DNA of 56,647 nt from an uncultured Prochlorococcus sp. (lineage in GTDB: Bacteria; Cyanobacteriota; Cyanobacteriia; PCC-6307; Cyanobiaceae). A model generated the notes under the pieces. It saw only the letters and a list, made by a program, of their open reading frames with translations. It did not search any database and was not told the origin of the DNA. Position 1 is the stretch's first letter. The number at the start of each line of letters is the position of its first letter. The stretch is from assembly GCA_902571335.1 (NCBI GenBank), contig CACGBT010000010.1, forward strand, positions 1-56,647, written 5' to 3'. Below are positions 40,123-47,156 of this stretch, piece after piece. The position numbers and the translations under genes were made by a program.

Positions 40123-41459
40123 TTATCAAAGCCTTCTTGCATCTCTTTCTCATTTAGATTTCTACCGATAAAAACAAGTTGATTTCTACGAGGTTCGTTG
40201 CCCCATTCTTTGTCAGGTTGTGCAGTAAATAACATATGTACTCCTTGGAAAACTATTCGCCTTGGATTCCCTGAGTAACTTATGAAACCTTTAGTTCTGA
40301 ATATGTCCACGCCTTTTTCTGAGAGAAGCCTTCCCATCCAAGTATTTAGTTTTTCTGGATCAACATCTCCAAAACGCTCTATAGCAATTGAGCCTACTTC
40401 ATCATCATGTTCATGCTCTGCTTGCCAAAACCTTTCAGTATTAAATGGAATCTCTTTATTTTCCTCACTTTTAATGACTTTCATATTGAATTCTTCAGCA
40501 GTGTGCTGTGTAAACAAAGCTATTTTGGTTGGTTTTTCTATGTTCAGTATGAAGGATTTATTCCCTTTATCGTCTAATTTGAGATTTATATGTTCTCTAA
40601 ATGGGATAGTATTTCCAGGTTCTAAATTATTAGCTTTTTCTGCATAAAGTCTTACTGAGGATTCAGCCCCATCTTTAAGTTCCTCCTCACTCTCACCTTG
40701 GTTAACGAGAGCTACTAGGGACATTTCTGGATCTGGTCCTTCTTCTAGCATTAATTCATATTTACCTGCATCAAGATCGTAAACACCTGTCCATTCAAAA
40801 GGATATTCTGGTTCAAGAAATGTTGGTCTTCGTTTAAGGATCTGATCAAGATCAAATGCACTTAGATTTAAGACTGTTTCAATTGGTACTTTGGCATTCT
40901 CGGCTCTAATAATTCGGGTCATTCGGTTCATATCTCTCAATCTCGATTCAAGAGTATTTAGTGCATCATCAGAGACTAAATCAGTTTTATTAAGGACAAG
41001 AACATCTGCAAATGCCACTTGTTCTGAACTTTCATCACTCCTGCCTAACTGTTGATCAATGTGGGCAGCATCAACTAAAGTCACAATTCCATCAAGAGTG
41101 AATTCAGAACTAATCTCTTCATCCATGAAAAATGTCTGAGCAACTGGACCTGGATCTGCTAATCCTGTCGTTTCTACTAAAACATAGTCAAACTTATCTC
41201 TTCTTTTCATAAGGTTGCCAAGGACTCTTATTAAATCGCCGCGAACAGTACAACAAATGCACCCGTTTGACATCTCAAACACTTCTTCATCGGCATTAAT
41301 TACGAGCCCTTGATCTATACCCACTTCACCGTATTCATTTTCAATTACTGCTATTCTTTTCCCGTGCTCTTCACTCAATATTCTATTAAGCAAAGTAGTC
41401 TTCCCTGATCCTAAGAATCCAGTAAGTATGGTTACAGGAACCTTTTCCTTAATACTCAT
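40110..41459 (-). CDS. CobW/COG0523-type metal chaperone GTPase
   Basis: A 449-residue G3E-family GTPase. Walker A GFLGSGKTT is at residues 14-22, the metal-binding CxCC motif (CICC, Cys67, 69, 70) follows, then ETTGLADPGPVAQ and the base motif LNKTD. The C-terminal CobW domain has a His/Asp stretch EHEHDDE. Because it lies between znuA and a WD40 gene and has a Zur-like box upstream, it is more likely a zinc-allocation (ZNG1/YeiR-like) protein than a cobalamin enzyme; that is inference. Confidence 0.9.
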   Translation of the reverse strand: MSIKEKVPVTILTGFLGSGKTTLLNRILSEEHGKRIAVIENEYGEVGIDQGLVINADEEVFEMSNGCICCTVRGDLIRVLGNLMKRRDKFDYVLVETTGLADPGPVAQTFFMDEEISSEFTLDGIVTLVDAAHIDQQLGRSDESSEQVAFADVLVLNKTDLVSDDALNTLESRLRDMNRMTRIIRAENAKVPIETVLNLSAFDLDQILKRRPTFLEPEYPFEWTGVYDLDAGKYELMLEEGPDPEMSLVALVNQGESEEELKDGAESSVRLYAEKANNLEPGNTIPFREHINLKLDDKGNKSFILNIEKPTKIALFTQHTAEEFNMKVIKSEENKEIPFNTERFWQAEHEHDDEVGSIAIERFGDVDPEKLNTWMGRLLSEKGVDIFRTKGFISYSGNPRRIVFQGVHMLFTAQPDKEWGNEPRRNQLVFIGRNLNEKEMQEGFDKCLI

Positions 41460-41517
41460 TTCGCTCTGTTTTTAAAATGTAATGCTAACCATCAATATAA
41501 TAATCAAAAAATCGAAA

Positions 41518-41532
41518 TGAAAACCATTTTTA
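41518..41532. promoter_or_regulatory. Candidate Zur box upstream of the CobW-type gene
   Basis: TGAAAACCATTTTTA fits the 7-1-7 palindrome TGAnAAnnATTnTCA at all but one fixed position. It lies 59-73 bases before the start of the CobW-type gene and just beyond the 3' end of znuA. It matches the clearer box at 42666-42680. Confidence 0.6.
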
Positions 41533-41543
41533 TCTATAAAATT

Positions 41544-42641
41544 TTATTGATTAAGTGATCCCCAGTTACTTGCTAAATCAAAACCTGTTGTCTCATCACA
41601 TGAGCCACCAAGCTCATTGACGATAGTGCACGTGTTATGAACTGCCACAGTGATAGTGTTTCCTTCCATCATTAGTCCATCGACAAAAATTTGATTAGAA
41701 GAGAGTGGGATAGAACTTTGCTTGCTTAAATTATTGACTAATTTTGAAGCAGGCTCTTGCTCCTTAAATATGACTTTGACATTTTCTTCCTTTAACTCAT
41801 TTAAAACTTTTGATATGTTCTGAGGCCTCAGGCTAGATGAATGACCTAAGAAATCTAATAAACTTATCGTTTCAAAACCAAATGCATCGCCATAGTAATC
41901 CATAGCTTTGTGTTTTGAGACAATTACACGATTTGAAGAAGGGATAGTAGATACTTGTTTAACAATCCATTTATCAAGATCTTCTAGTGTTTTGTCAAAA
42001 GTTTTGAATCTATTAGAGATAGCTTTGCGTAGTTTTCTTTCAGGCACATCTTTTTTAAGACTTTTTGATACGACTTCACCCATCTTGATGATGTTATGAG
42101 GATCATGCCAGACATGTGGATCCACGCCTCCGTGATCATGATGGTCGTGATCATCATGGTCATCATGTTTCTTTGCTGAGTGTCCATGATCGTCGTGGTC
42201 ATCATGGTCATCATGTTTCTTTGCTGAGTGTCCATGATCGTCGTGGTCATCATGGTCACTATGATCGTCAATATCAATTGCGCTTACGCCTAAAATAACA
42301 GTGCTATTTCTCTTCACCCAATTCCTCATTGCGGGTGTCATTTCTGTCCCTAAAGTAAAAACTTTATCTGCCTTTTTTAATAATCTTGCCTGTTTTGGAG
42401 AAATTTTTAAATCATGAACATCTTGTTTTCTATCTACTAGACATATAACTTCATCGGAAGGGAGTGCTATAGATTTAACGATATCGCAGGTAAGAGGCTC
42501 AACTGCTACATAGTTTTTACTTTCAGCAAAGGCACCGTTTGTATTTATTGAGAATAATGCCGCACTAGCGATAAGTGAATTTCGGATAGATACTTTTTTA
42601 TGAGATATATAGCTTGAAAAAATTCTCTTAAAAAATGACAT
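41544..42641 (-). CDS. znuA: Zinc ABC transporter substrate-binding protein with long His-rich loop
   Basis: A 365-residue periplasmic zinc-binding protein. A signal peptide ends near residue 39 (GAFA/ES). Probable zinc ligands are His76 in KQDVHDLK, His176 in DPHVWHDPHN and the His in IVSKHKAMDYYG. Between the first two lies a charged loop (residues 125-170) of repeated HDDHDDHDDHGHSAKK units, encoded by 48-base tandem repeats. This is longer and more regular than in most ZnuA proteins. The gene diverges from znuC across a gap with a Zur-like box. Confidence 0.94.
   Translation of the reverse strand: MSFFKRIFSSYISHKKVSIRNSLIASAALFSINTNGAFAESKNYVAVEPLTCDIVKSIALPSDEVICLVDRKQDVHDLKISPKQARLLKKADKVFTLGTEMTPAMRNWVKRNSTVILGVSAIDIDDHSDHDDHDDHGHSAKKHDDHDDHDDHGHSAKKHDDHDDHDHHDHGGVDPHVWHDPHNIIKMGEVVSKSLKKDVPERKLRKAISNRFKTFDKTLEDLDKWIVKQVSTIPSSNRVIVSKHKAMDYYGDAFGFETISLLDFLGHSSSLRPQNISKVLNELKEENVKVIFKEQEPASKLVNNLSKQSSIPLSSNQIFVDGLMMEGNTITVAVHNTCTIVNELGGSCDETTGFDLASNWGSLNQ
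42132..42269 (-). repeat. 48-base tandem repeat coding the ZnuA histidine-rich loop
   Basis: The 48-base unit starts at 42167 and again at 42215, almost identical, with partial copies on both sides. Each unit codes 16 residues, HDDHDDHDDHGHSAKK. Lower-order GATCATCATG-like repetition inside the unit makes frames on both strands appear open. The copy number probably varies between strains by slippage. Confidence 0.9.
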
Positions 42642-42665
42642 AAAAAAATGATAGATATTTTAAAA

Positions 42666-42680
42666 TGATAATCATTTTCA
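42666..42680. promoter_or_regulatory. Candidate Zur box between znuA and znuC
   Basis: TGATAATCATTTTCA is a full match to the 7-1-7 palindrome TGAnAAnnATTnTCA used by Zur proteins. It is 25-39 bases before the znuA start and about 90 bases before the znuC start, so one site could repress both divergent genes when zinc is plentiful. Confidence 0.72.
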
Positions 42681-42769
42681 TTTTTATATGCAAGTTTAGG
42701 TATAAAATGTTTTTAAAGTAAATTATTTTCCATAATTAAAATATTATGGGGTTGTAAGTTCAATCATTA

Positions 42770-43540
42770 ATGTCACTACTAGTAGCTGAAAATTTATCTT
42801 ATTCGTATGCAAAAAATGTAAGCCCGGCTATAAGTAAAGTTTCCATAACAGTTGAACCAGGTACATTAACTGCTCTAGTAGGACCAAACGGAGCTGGCAA
42901 ATCTACTCTTTTAAGAATATTGCAGGGACAATGTATCCCTGATAATGGCCAGATAACAATTGACGGGGAGAAGTTAATTAGACAAAGATCTCAGGTGGCA
43001 CTCATGCCACAAAGAAGCTCTATGAATTGGAAATTTCCAATAACTGTAGAAAAACTAGTTTCATTAGGACAAATAAAATACTCAAAATCAAAAAGTAGTA
43101 GTCCTTTTCAAATAAAAGCTCTTCTTGCTAACCCTAATGCATGGATTAATAAATGCTGTGAATTGGAGGCCACAATGCAAAGAGTCGGCATTGCAAATAT
43201 TGCTAAAAGAAGGCTTGATTCTTTATCTGGTGGACAACAACAAAGAGCTCTATTAGCCAAAACATTAATGTCTCCAGCAAAAATTTTCCTTCTTGATGAA
43301 CCTTGTGCAGCTTTAGATCCACCTGCAAAGGAGGATTTTCTAAAAATTGTTCGTCAACTTGCTGATGCTGGTCTTTCTTTAATGGTGAGCAGTCATGATT
43401 GGGGCACCTCGTTAAATAGTTATGATCAAGTTATTGTTTTGGATAAAGCTGTATTGGCCTGTGGAAGCCCTGATTCCATAAAAGATAAATTAGAGGATAT
43501 AAATATCAGCTCTATTGAGGATAATAATTGTTGTGATTAA
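42770..43540 (+). CDS. znuC: Zinc ABC transporter ATP-binding protein
   Basis: A 256-residue ABC ATPase. Walker A GPNGAGKST, the signature LSGGQQQRALLAKTL, Walker B IFLLDEPCAALDP and the switch His in VSSHDWG are all intact. It drives zinc import with ZnuA and ZnuB. It diverges from znuA across the Zur-box gap and converges with zur, 14 bases apart. Confidence 0.95.
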   Translation: MSLLVAENLSYSYAKNVSPAISKVSITVEPGTLTALVGPNGAGKSTLLRILQGQCIPDNGQITIDGEKLIRQRSQVALMPQRSSMNWKFPITVEKLVSLGQIKYSKSKSSSPFQIKALLANPNAWINKCCELEATMQRVGIANIAKRRLDSLSGGQQQRALLAKTLMSPAKIFLLDEPCAALDPPAKEDFLKIVRQLADAGLSLMVSSHDWGTSLNSYDQVIVLDKAVLACGSPDSIKDKLEDINISSIEDNNCCD

Positions 43541-43554
43541 AAAAATATTTAGTT

Positions 43555-43989
43555 TTAACTTTGTGCTTGATAGCAGTTCTGGCAAAGTCCGAAATACTCC
43601 AGGGTATGGAACAACAATTGGAATTTCTTTGGATTTGTTTTGGGTGTATGAATATCTTTTACAGGGCACCCTTCCATTTTTGAAGTCTCACCACATTGAA
43701 CACATGTCAAATGATGAATGTCTCTATCTACGGGAGTGTAAAGAACCTCTCCTGTTGGGAGATGTCTAGAACGTATTAAACCATGCTTTATAAGAACTTG
43801 AAGATTCCTGTATACAGTTGTCAGTCCCATAGCTTTTCCGCTTTCAATCAATTGTCTATGCAACTCTTGACCGCTCAGTTCATCTTCACATTTATTAAGT
43901 TCTTCAAGAAGTTGTTCTTGTCTTTTGGTAATGTCAGGCTTAGTTACCATTGTTTCCGAAATCTTTTTTTGTCCCGTATTTTTGATCAT
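43555..43989 (-). CDS. zur: Fur-family zinc-responsive repressor
   Basis: A 144-residue Fur-family regulator. The DNA-binding helix region is GLTTVYRNLQVLIKHGLI; the structural zinc site is made by CVQC and CQNC (Cys95, 98 and about 135, 138), and DRDIHHLTC supplies sensing-site histidines. Its position between znuC and znuB identifies it as Zur. It points against both neighbours: convergent with znuC and divergent from znuB (17 bases between the starts). Confidence 0.93.
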   Translation of the reverse strand: MIKNTGQKKISETMVTKPDITKRQEQLLEELNKCEDELSGQELHRQLIESGKAMGLTTVYRNLQVLIKHGLIRSRHLPTGEVLYTPVDRDIHHLTCVQCGETSKMEGCPVKDIHTPKTNPKKFQLLFHTLEYFGLCQNCYQAQS

Positions 43990-43999
43990 ACCGAATCAA
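43982..43999. promoter_or_regulatory. Imperfect palindrome over the zur / znuB start region
   Basis: TTGATCATACCGAATCAA has 5-base arms TTGAT/ATCAA with an 8-base spacer and covers the zur start codon. It does not match the Zur consensus seen elsewhere in the window, so operator function is only a possibility. Confidence 0.2.
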
Positions 44000-44006
44000 T
44001 AGATTA

Positions 44007-44792
44007 ATGTCTTTTATTAATAGCAGTTGGTGGCTTGTTCCTTTAATAATAACTATTTTTTCAGGAATTCTATGTCCAGCTATGGGAACTGTATTAATAA
44101 CACATAGGAGATTACTTCAAGTAAATTTAATCTCTCACTGCGTTTTGCCAGGACTTGCTTTAGCCTTAGCGCTTGGAATTCATCCTTCAATTGGTGGGGT
44201 TATCAGTGGTCTTTTAGGTTCTGTAATTGCGGAAAGTTTAACTAATAAAAAGAGTGAAAACTATGAAGCAATAATGAACACAATATTAGCCGGAATGCTT
44301 GGGTTTGGAGTCCTTATAATCCCTTTACTTGGAATAAGGATCGATTTGGAGGCAGTATTATTTGGCGATTTATTGACAGCAAATTTTGGAGATTTACTTA
44401 GAACAATAATTGCTTTTTTAGTATTTATACTTTTAATGACTTTTGGATATGAAAAGGTTGTTTATGTGGGAATGGATCCAGAAGGAGCATCTGCGAGTGG
44501 TATAAACGTTTCTTTATTAAATCTTGCTTTGAGTTTTACAACGGCATTAGTAATTGTTAGTTCAATGTCAGCAGTGGGAGTAATTCTTGTTATTGCTCTT
44601 CTTTCTACCCCAACACTGTTAGGGCTTAATAAGGCTCATAGTTTAAGAATTGCAATGATGAGGTCTTCATTTTTTGGATTATGTATCTCACTTCTGGGCT
44701 TTATTCTATCTATAGTCTTTAATTTGTCGCCTGGACCTGCAATTAGTGTTATTTGTGTCGCATCTCTTTTGATTCCTAAACTTCGTAAATAA
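44007..44792 (+). CDS. znuB: Zinc ABC transporter permease
   Basis: A 261-residue ABC-3 family permease with seven or eight membrane helices. Family-like stretches are TVLITHRRLLQVNLISHCVLPGLALA near the N-terminus (long arm described only in part) and the PALLG-type AVGVILVIALLSTP segment. It completes the ZnuABC importer but is separated from znuC by the inverted zur gene. The stop is followed immediately by the end of a small convergent gene. Confidence 0.94.
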   Translation: MSFINSSWWLVPLIITIFSGILCPAMGTVLITHRRLLQVNLISHCVLPGLALALALGIHPSIGGVISGLLGSVIAESLTNKKSENYEAIMNTILAGMLGFGVLIIPLLGIRIDLEAVLFGDLLTANFGDLLRTIIAFLVFILLMTFGYEKVVYVGMDPEGASASGINVSLLNLALSFTTALVIVSSMSAVGVILVIALLSTPTLLGLNKAHSLRIAMMRSSFFGLCISLLGFILSIVFNLSPGPAISVICVASLLIPKLRK

Positions 44793-44939
44793 TTAAATCT
44801 TAAATGTCCAATCAGAGTTTAATGCTTGAGCTTCTGGATTGTTTTTTAAAGCTAATTCCATAGCCTCTTTTTTATTATTAGCTATAACAACTTCATCAAA
44901 TTCCTTTCCATTTTTTTTGAGACTTACTTTGAAACGCAT
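44793..44939 (-). CDS. Conserved hypothetical small protein
   Basis: A 48-residue soluble protein: MRFKVSLKKNGKEFDEVVIA, then an acidic/lysine helix (KKEAMELALKNNPEAQAL) and a final SDWTFKI. The beta-beta-alpha-beta pattern and even composition suggest a real protein. The ATG is at 44939, and the stop lies directly against the znuB stop. Function unknown. Confidence 0.68.
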   Translation of the reverse strand: MRFKVSLKKNGKEFDEVVIANNKKEAMELALKNNPEAQALNSDWTFKI

Positions 44940-45022
44940 AAAAATTTTTTAATTAATCAAAAGTTAACCACTAAGCAACTAGATTTAAATACTTTTAAAA
45001 GTTAATTGATGAAATAGAAACT

Positions 45023-45271
45023 TTAGTTATTTTGAAGTTTTTCTACTACAGATTCTTTCTCAATTTTAGCTACATCCTGTAATCCATTAGCATCAAACCA
45101 AGGAGCGTTTTCCCAGTTAAATCCTTCACCAAAAGTATTATCGGGAGCAGCTACGTACCAGTGACATGATGAATCTGGAACATCTACAGCACATTTTGAC
45201 CAGTCAGCTTCCCACTGTGGAACTTGTACCCACATCACAGATGCTAATAAAAAAGAAAAAATAAAATTCAT
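45023..45271 (-). CDS. Small secreted hypothetical protein
   Basis: An 82-residue protein with a short signal sequence (about residues 1-16) and a Trp-rich mature part with two cysteines (KCAVDVPDSSCHWYVAAPDN) likely to form a disulfide. It ends in a short helix. The composition looks conserved; function unknown. The next small gene upstream on the same strand ends 9 bases away. Confidence 0.65.
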   Translation of the reverse strand: MNFIFSFLLASVMWVQVPQWEADWSKCAVDVPDSSCHWYVAAPDNTFGEGFNWENAPWFDANGLQDVAKIEKESVVEKLQNN

Positions 45272-45280
45272 AATTATCGG

Positions 45281-45424
45281 TTAGCAAAATTTTGAAAGAT
45301 TTTTTTCACATTCTTTCTTTCTTTTCTTCCAGTAATTCTCAAGTATTTGATATTTATGCTTATTTTTGAATTGACTTAAATGAATATTATTCTGATTAAG
45401 AACTAAAGTATTTTTGATTTTCAT
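45281..45424 (-). CDS. Hypothetical small basic protein
   Basis: A 47-residue Lys/Asn-rich soluble peptide (QFKNKHKYQILENYWKKRK in the middle, two terminal-region cysteines). It starts with an ATG at 45424 and ends 9 bases before the secreted small protein gene. The frame could be chance in AT-rich DNA, but its helix-like composition and tight placement support it. Confidence 0.45.
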   Translation of the reverse strand: MKIKNTLVLNQNNIHLSQFKNKHKYQILENYWKKRKKECEKNLSKFC

Positions 45425-45500
45425 GACTCAAGCTGTCTACGTAGAACATATTTAAGACACTTTATAGATTTTTTGAAGTGAATTTATACTTAATTTTGTC

Positions 45501-45635
45501 TTACTTTTGTGTAGGTAAGTATTTTTCGGGATTATTTTCAATATAAGTAAGCGAATATTTGACAATACCGACTATTACTGAAAAAAGAGCAATTGCCGAA
45601 ATAAGAAAAATGATTTTTTTGTAAATGCTTTTCAT
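45501..45635 (-). CDS. Hypothetical single-helix membrane protein
   Basis: A 44-residue protein: basic start MKSIYKK, one membrane helix (about residues 8-28), and a polar tail ENNPEKYLPTQK. The positive-inside pattern is good. Function unknown. Confidence 0.55.
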   Translation of the reverse strand: MKSIYKKIIFLISAIALFSVIVGIVKYSLTYIENNPEKYLPTQK

Positions 45636-45739
45636 GAATTTTTTATGTTTTTGATTATTTTTTTCATCAACGCCCAATTTTTCTGAAAGATTTAAATAAT
45701 TAGTAATTTATACTGTAGCCTTTTAAATTACCTACGGAG

Positions 45740-45745
45740 TAAATT
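45740..45745 (+). promoter_or_regulatory. Possible -10 element of the Yfr10-type RNA
   Basis: TAAATT ends 6 bases before the predicted start of the hairpin at 45752. Placement only; no experimental start is known to me for this sequence. Confidence 0.35.
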
Positions 45746-45749
45746 AAAT

Positions 45750-45824
45750 ACATCAGAAACTCCTCACACACTTTTTTCTGATAACTTTAAAAGTACTCGT
45801 CCGCAATGTTTGAGTACTTTTTTA
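45750..45824 (+). ncRNA. yfr10: Yfr10-type small RNA sharing the Yfr1 motif
   Basis: The 11-mer ACTCCTCACAC, identical to the Yfr1 core, lies at 45759-45769. It is displayed in the loop of a perfect 8-bp hairpin (45752-45759 with 45775-45782), and a second hairpin AAAGTACTC...GAGTACTTT followed by Ts ends the RNA. Established knowledge: Yfr10 RNAs share this motif with Yfr1 but differ in structure and position. Here the motif is looped rather than unpaired between hairpins. The ends are inferred. Confidence 0.82.
45790..45823 (+). terminator. Terminator of the Yfr10-type RNA
   Basis: A 9-bp stem (45790-45798 with 45812-45820) and a T run through 45823. Confidence 0.82.
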
Positions 45825-45892
45825 TATTTTTTGCGATGTGACAGTTAAGATAGAGGTCTATTAGGCATTACATATTTTGAAATTAAGTGTGA

Positions 45893-45898
45893 TATTAA
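45893..45898 (+). promoter_or_regulatory. Probable -10 element of the Yfr2-family RNA
   Basis: TATTAA sits about 5-7 bases before GTGTGTAGGAGG, the expected 5' end of the RNA. Confidence 0.45.
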
Positions 45899-45902
45899 GT
45901 CT

Positions 45903-45996
45903 GTGTGTAGGAGGAATTGATTTATTTCAGTGGAAACAAGGAAACACTTGATAAAATCAATTTTAAAAGATCTCTCTTTGAGAGATCTTTTTTTTT
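45903..45996 (+). ncRNA. yfr2: Yfr2-family small RNA
   Basis: Two copies of the family hallmark GGAAACA (45932-45938 and 45940-45946) lie in the loop of a long stem (45915-45932 pairing with 45945-45962, a few bulges). A strong terminator AGATCTCTC-TTT-GAGAGATCT plus eight Ts follows. The predicted 5' end, GTGTGTAGGAGG, is complementary to the Yfr1/Yfr10 motif with one bulged base. Members Yfr2 to Yfr5 are not told apart here; the symbol denotes the family. Confidence 0.9.
45968..45996 (+). terminator. Terminator of the Yfr2-family RNA
   Basis: A perfect 9-bp stem (45968-45976 with 45980-45988), loop TTT, then a run of Ts to 45996. Confidence 0.9.
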
Positions 45997-46126
45997 GTGG
46001 ATTTTTAGAAATACATATTAAATTCTGAATATAAAAACATATATGCTTTCTTCCAAAATAATTAGGTCTTCATTACAAATTAGTAATTTAATTCGCTAGA
46101 TTACGAGTCGTTAAATCCATCTGTTA

Positions 46127-46510
46127 ATGAAAATACTTTTTTTAGCAATTTTAATTTGTTCAAGCTTTTTATTCCCTTCTTCATCATTTGCCTCACATAT
46201 AGAACTAAAACCTTGCGTAGAGATTGCTCATTGTGTACGAGAAGAATGGGAGGTTAACAACATTGAGAAACCTTTTGAAGAGATTAAAACATTTATCGAA
46301 AACACTCCAAGAACTCAGATTGTAGAAATTGATGGCGATTATCTTCATGCTGAGGCAACCAGTAAATGGATGAAGTATGTAGACGACTTAGAAGTATCCT
46401 TTCTACCTGAATCAAACATCTTATCAATAAGATCAGAATCAAGAGTTGGAGAAAGTGATTTGGGCGTGAATCAAAAAAGAGTTGATTTACTAAAATCGAA
46501 AATGTTTTAA
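46127..46510 (+). CDS. Secreted DUF1499 family protein
   Basis: A 127-residue protein with a signal peptide (residues 1-22, ending SFA/SH). The rest fits DUF1499: CVREEWEVNN, TPRTQIVE, then GDYLHAEATSKWMKYVDDLEV and ILSIRSESRVGESDLGVN-type sequence. The family is of unknown function and common in cyanobacteria. Its promoter probably lies downstream of the Yfr2-family terminator. Confidence 0.83.
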   Translation: MKILFLAILICSSFLFPSSSFASHIELKPCVEIAHCVREEWEVNNIEKPFEEIKTFIENTPRTQIVEIDGDYLHAEATSKWMKYVDDLEVSFLPESNILSIRSESRVGESDLGVNQKRVDLLKSKMF

Positions 46511-46652
46511 GGTAAAAAGTAAAAAAAATAAAATTTGTATTTTATTGTTTTTTGTATAACTTTTCCATTTTTAAAAAAAATTAGCAGATAAAAAAGTGAT
46601 AATTGTCATCATGCCTTGATAATGGCAAATTTATTAGATTTTCTCTAAAAAG

Positions 46653-46937
46653 ATGATCATAAATTTTATATATTTATTGTTATCTAGTTTTGTTTTTTTC
46701 TGGTTTTATATAAACATTAAGAAAAATGGACTTAAATGGATAATCAAAGGTCTTTTTCAAATTGGAATATTGGTATTATTCATTGGAGGGTTTTTCAAAA
46801 TATTTTTCACTTTACCCCCTAATTTATTTACAAAAATTTTTTTTCTTATTATTTATACATGGTGCACTGTTGGAATAAATGTAAATTTCATTATTCCTTT
46901 GATTAGTTTGATTGACCAAAAAATATTGAAAAAATAA
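46653..46937 (+). CDS. Hypothetical membrane protein
   Basis: A 94-residue, very hydrophobic protein with three predicted helices and a basic end (DQKILKK). No family recognised. It begins with ATG at 46653 after a 142-base AT-rich gap in which I see no other feature. Confidence 0.5.
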   Translation: MIINFIYLLLSSFVFFWFYINIKKNGLKWIIKGLFQIGILVLFIGGFFKIFFTLPPNLFTKIFFLIIYTWCTVGINVNFIIPLISLIDQKILKK

Positions 46938-47008
46938 AACTAAAATATGTCTTAATTGCCATTACATAAATCTATTTCCTTAATCTGCAATATCAAAATT
47001 TATAAGAT

Positions 47009-47119
47009 TTATTTTTTTCCTTTTGAAAGTCTTTTTCTTTTATACCTAGTCTTTAATGCCAAGTCTGTCATTACATATATTCCAAATAAAAGAATGACTA
47101 TTCCAATAAAGTATTTCAT
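47009..47119 (-). CDS. Hypothetical single-helix membrane peptide
   Basis: A 36-residue peptide: one membrane helix (IGIVILLFGIYVMTDLAL) followed by a strongly basic tail ending KRKRLSKGKK. This is the typical build of small bacterial membrane proteins. The ATG is at 47119. Function unknown. Confidence 0.45.
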   Translation of the reverse strand: MKYFIGIVILLFGIYVMTDLALKTRYKRKRLSKGKK

Positions 47120-47156
47120 TATTTTTTATGTAATTACTACCTTTGAGATTTATTCA

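Noticed and set aside
40675..40697. CTCCTCACTCTCACC inside the CobW-type gene, checked as a third Yfr1-like motif
   Set aside because: It differs from ACTCCTCACAC in the key 3' half and lies within coding sequence with no hairpins or terminator.
42132..42269. Possible CRISPR-like array of 48-base repeats
   Set aside because: The repeats are contiguous without spacers, in frame inside znuA, and code a His-rich loop.
42116..42298. Open frames on the plus strand and in a second minus frame across the znuA His-rich loop
   Set aside because: They are by-products of the 48-base repeat, whose low-complexity sequence lacks stops in several frames. znuA is the coherent gene.
43515..43769. An 84-codon plus-strand frame after znuC
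   Set aside because: It runs antisense through zur, which has full family motifs.
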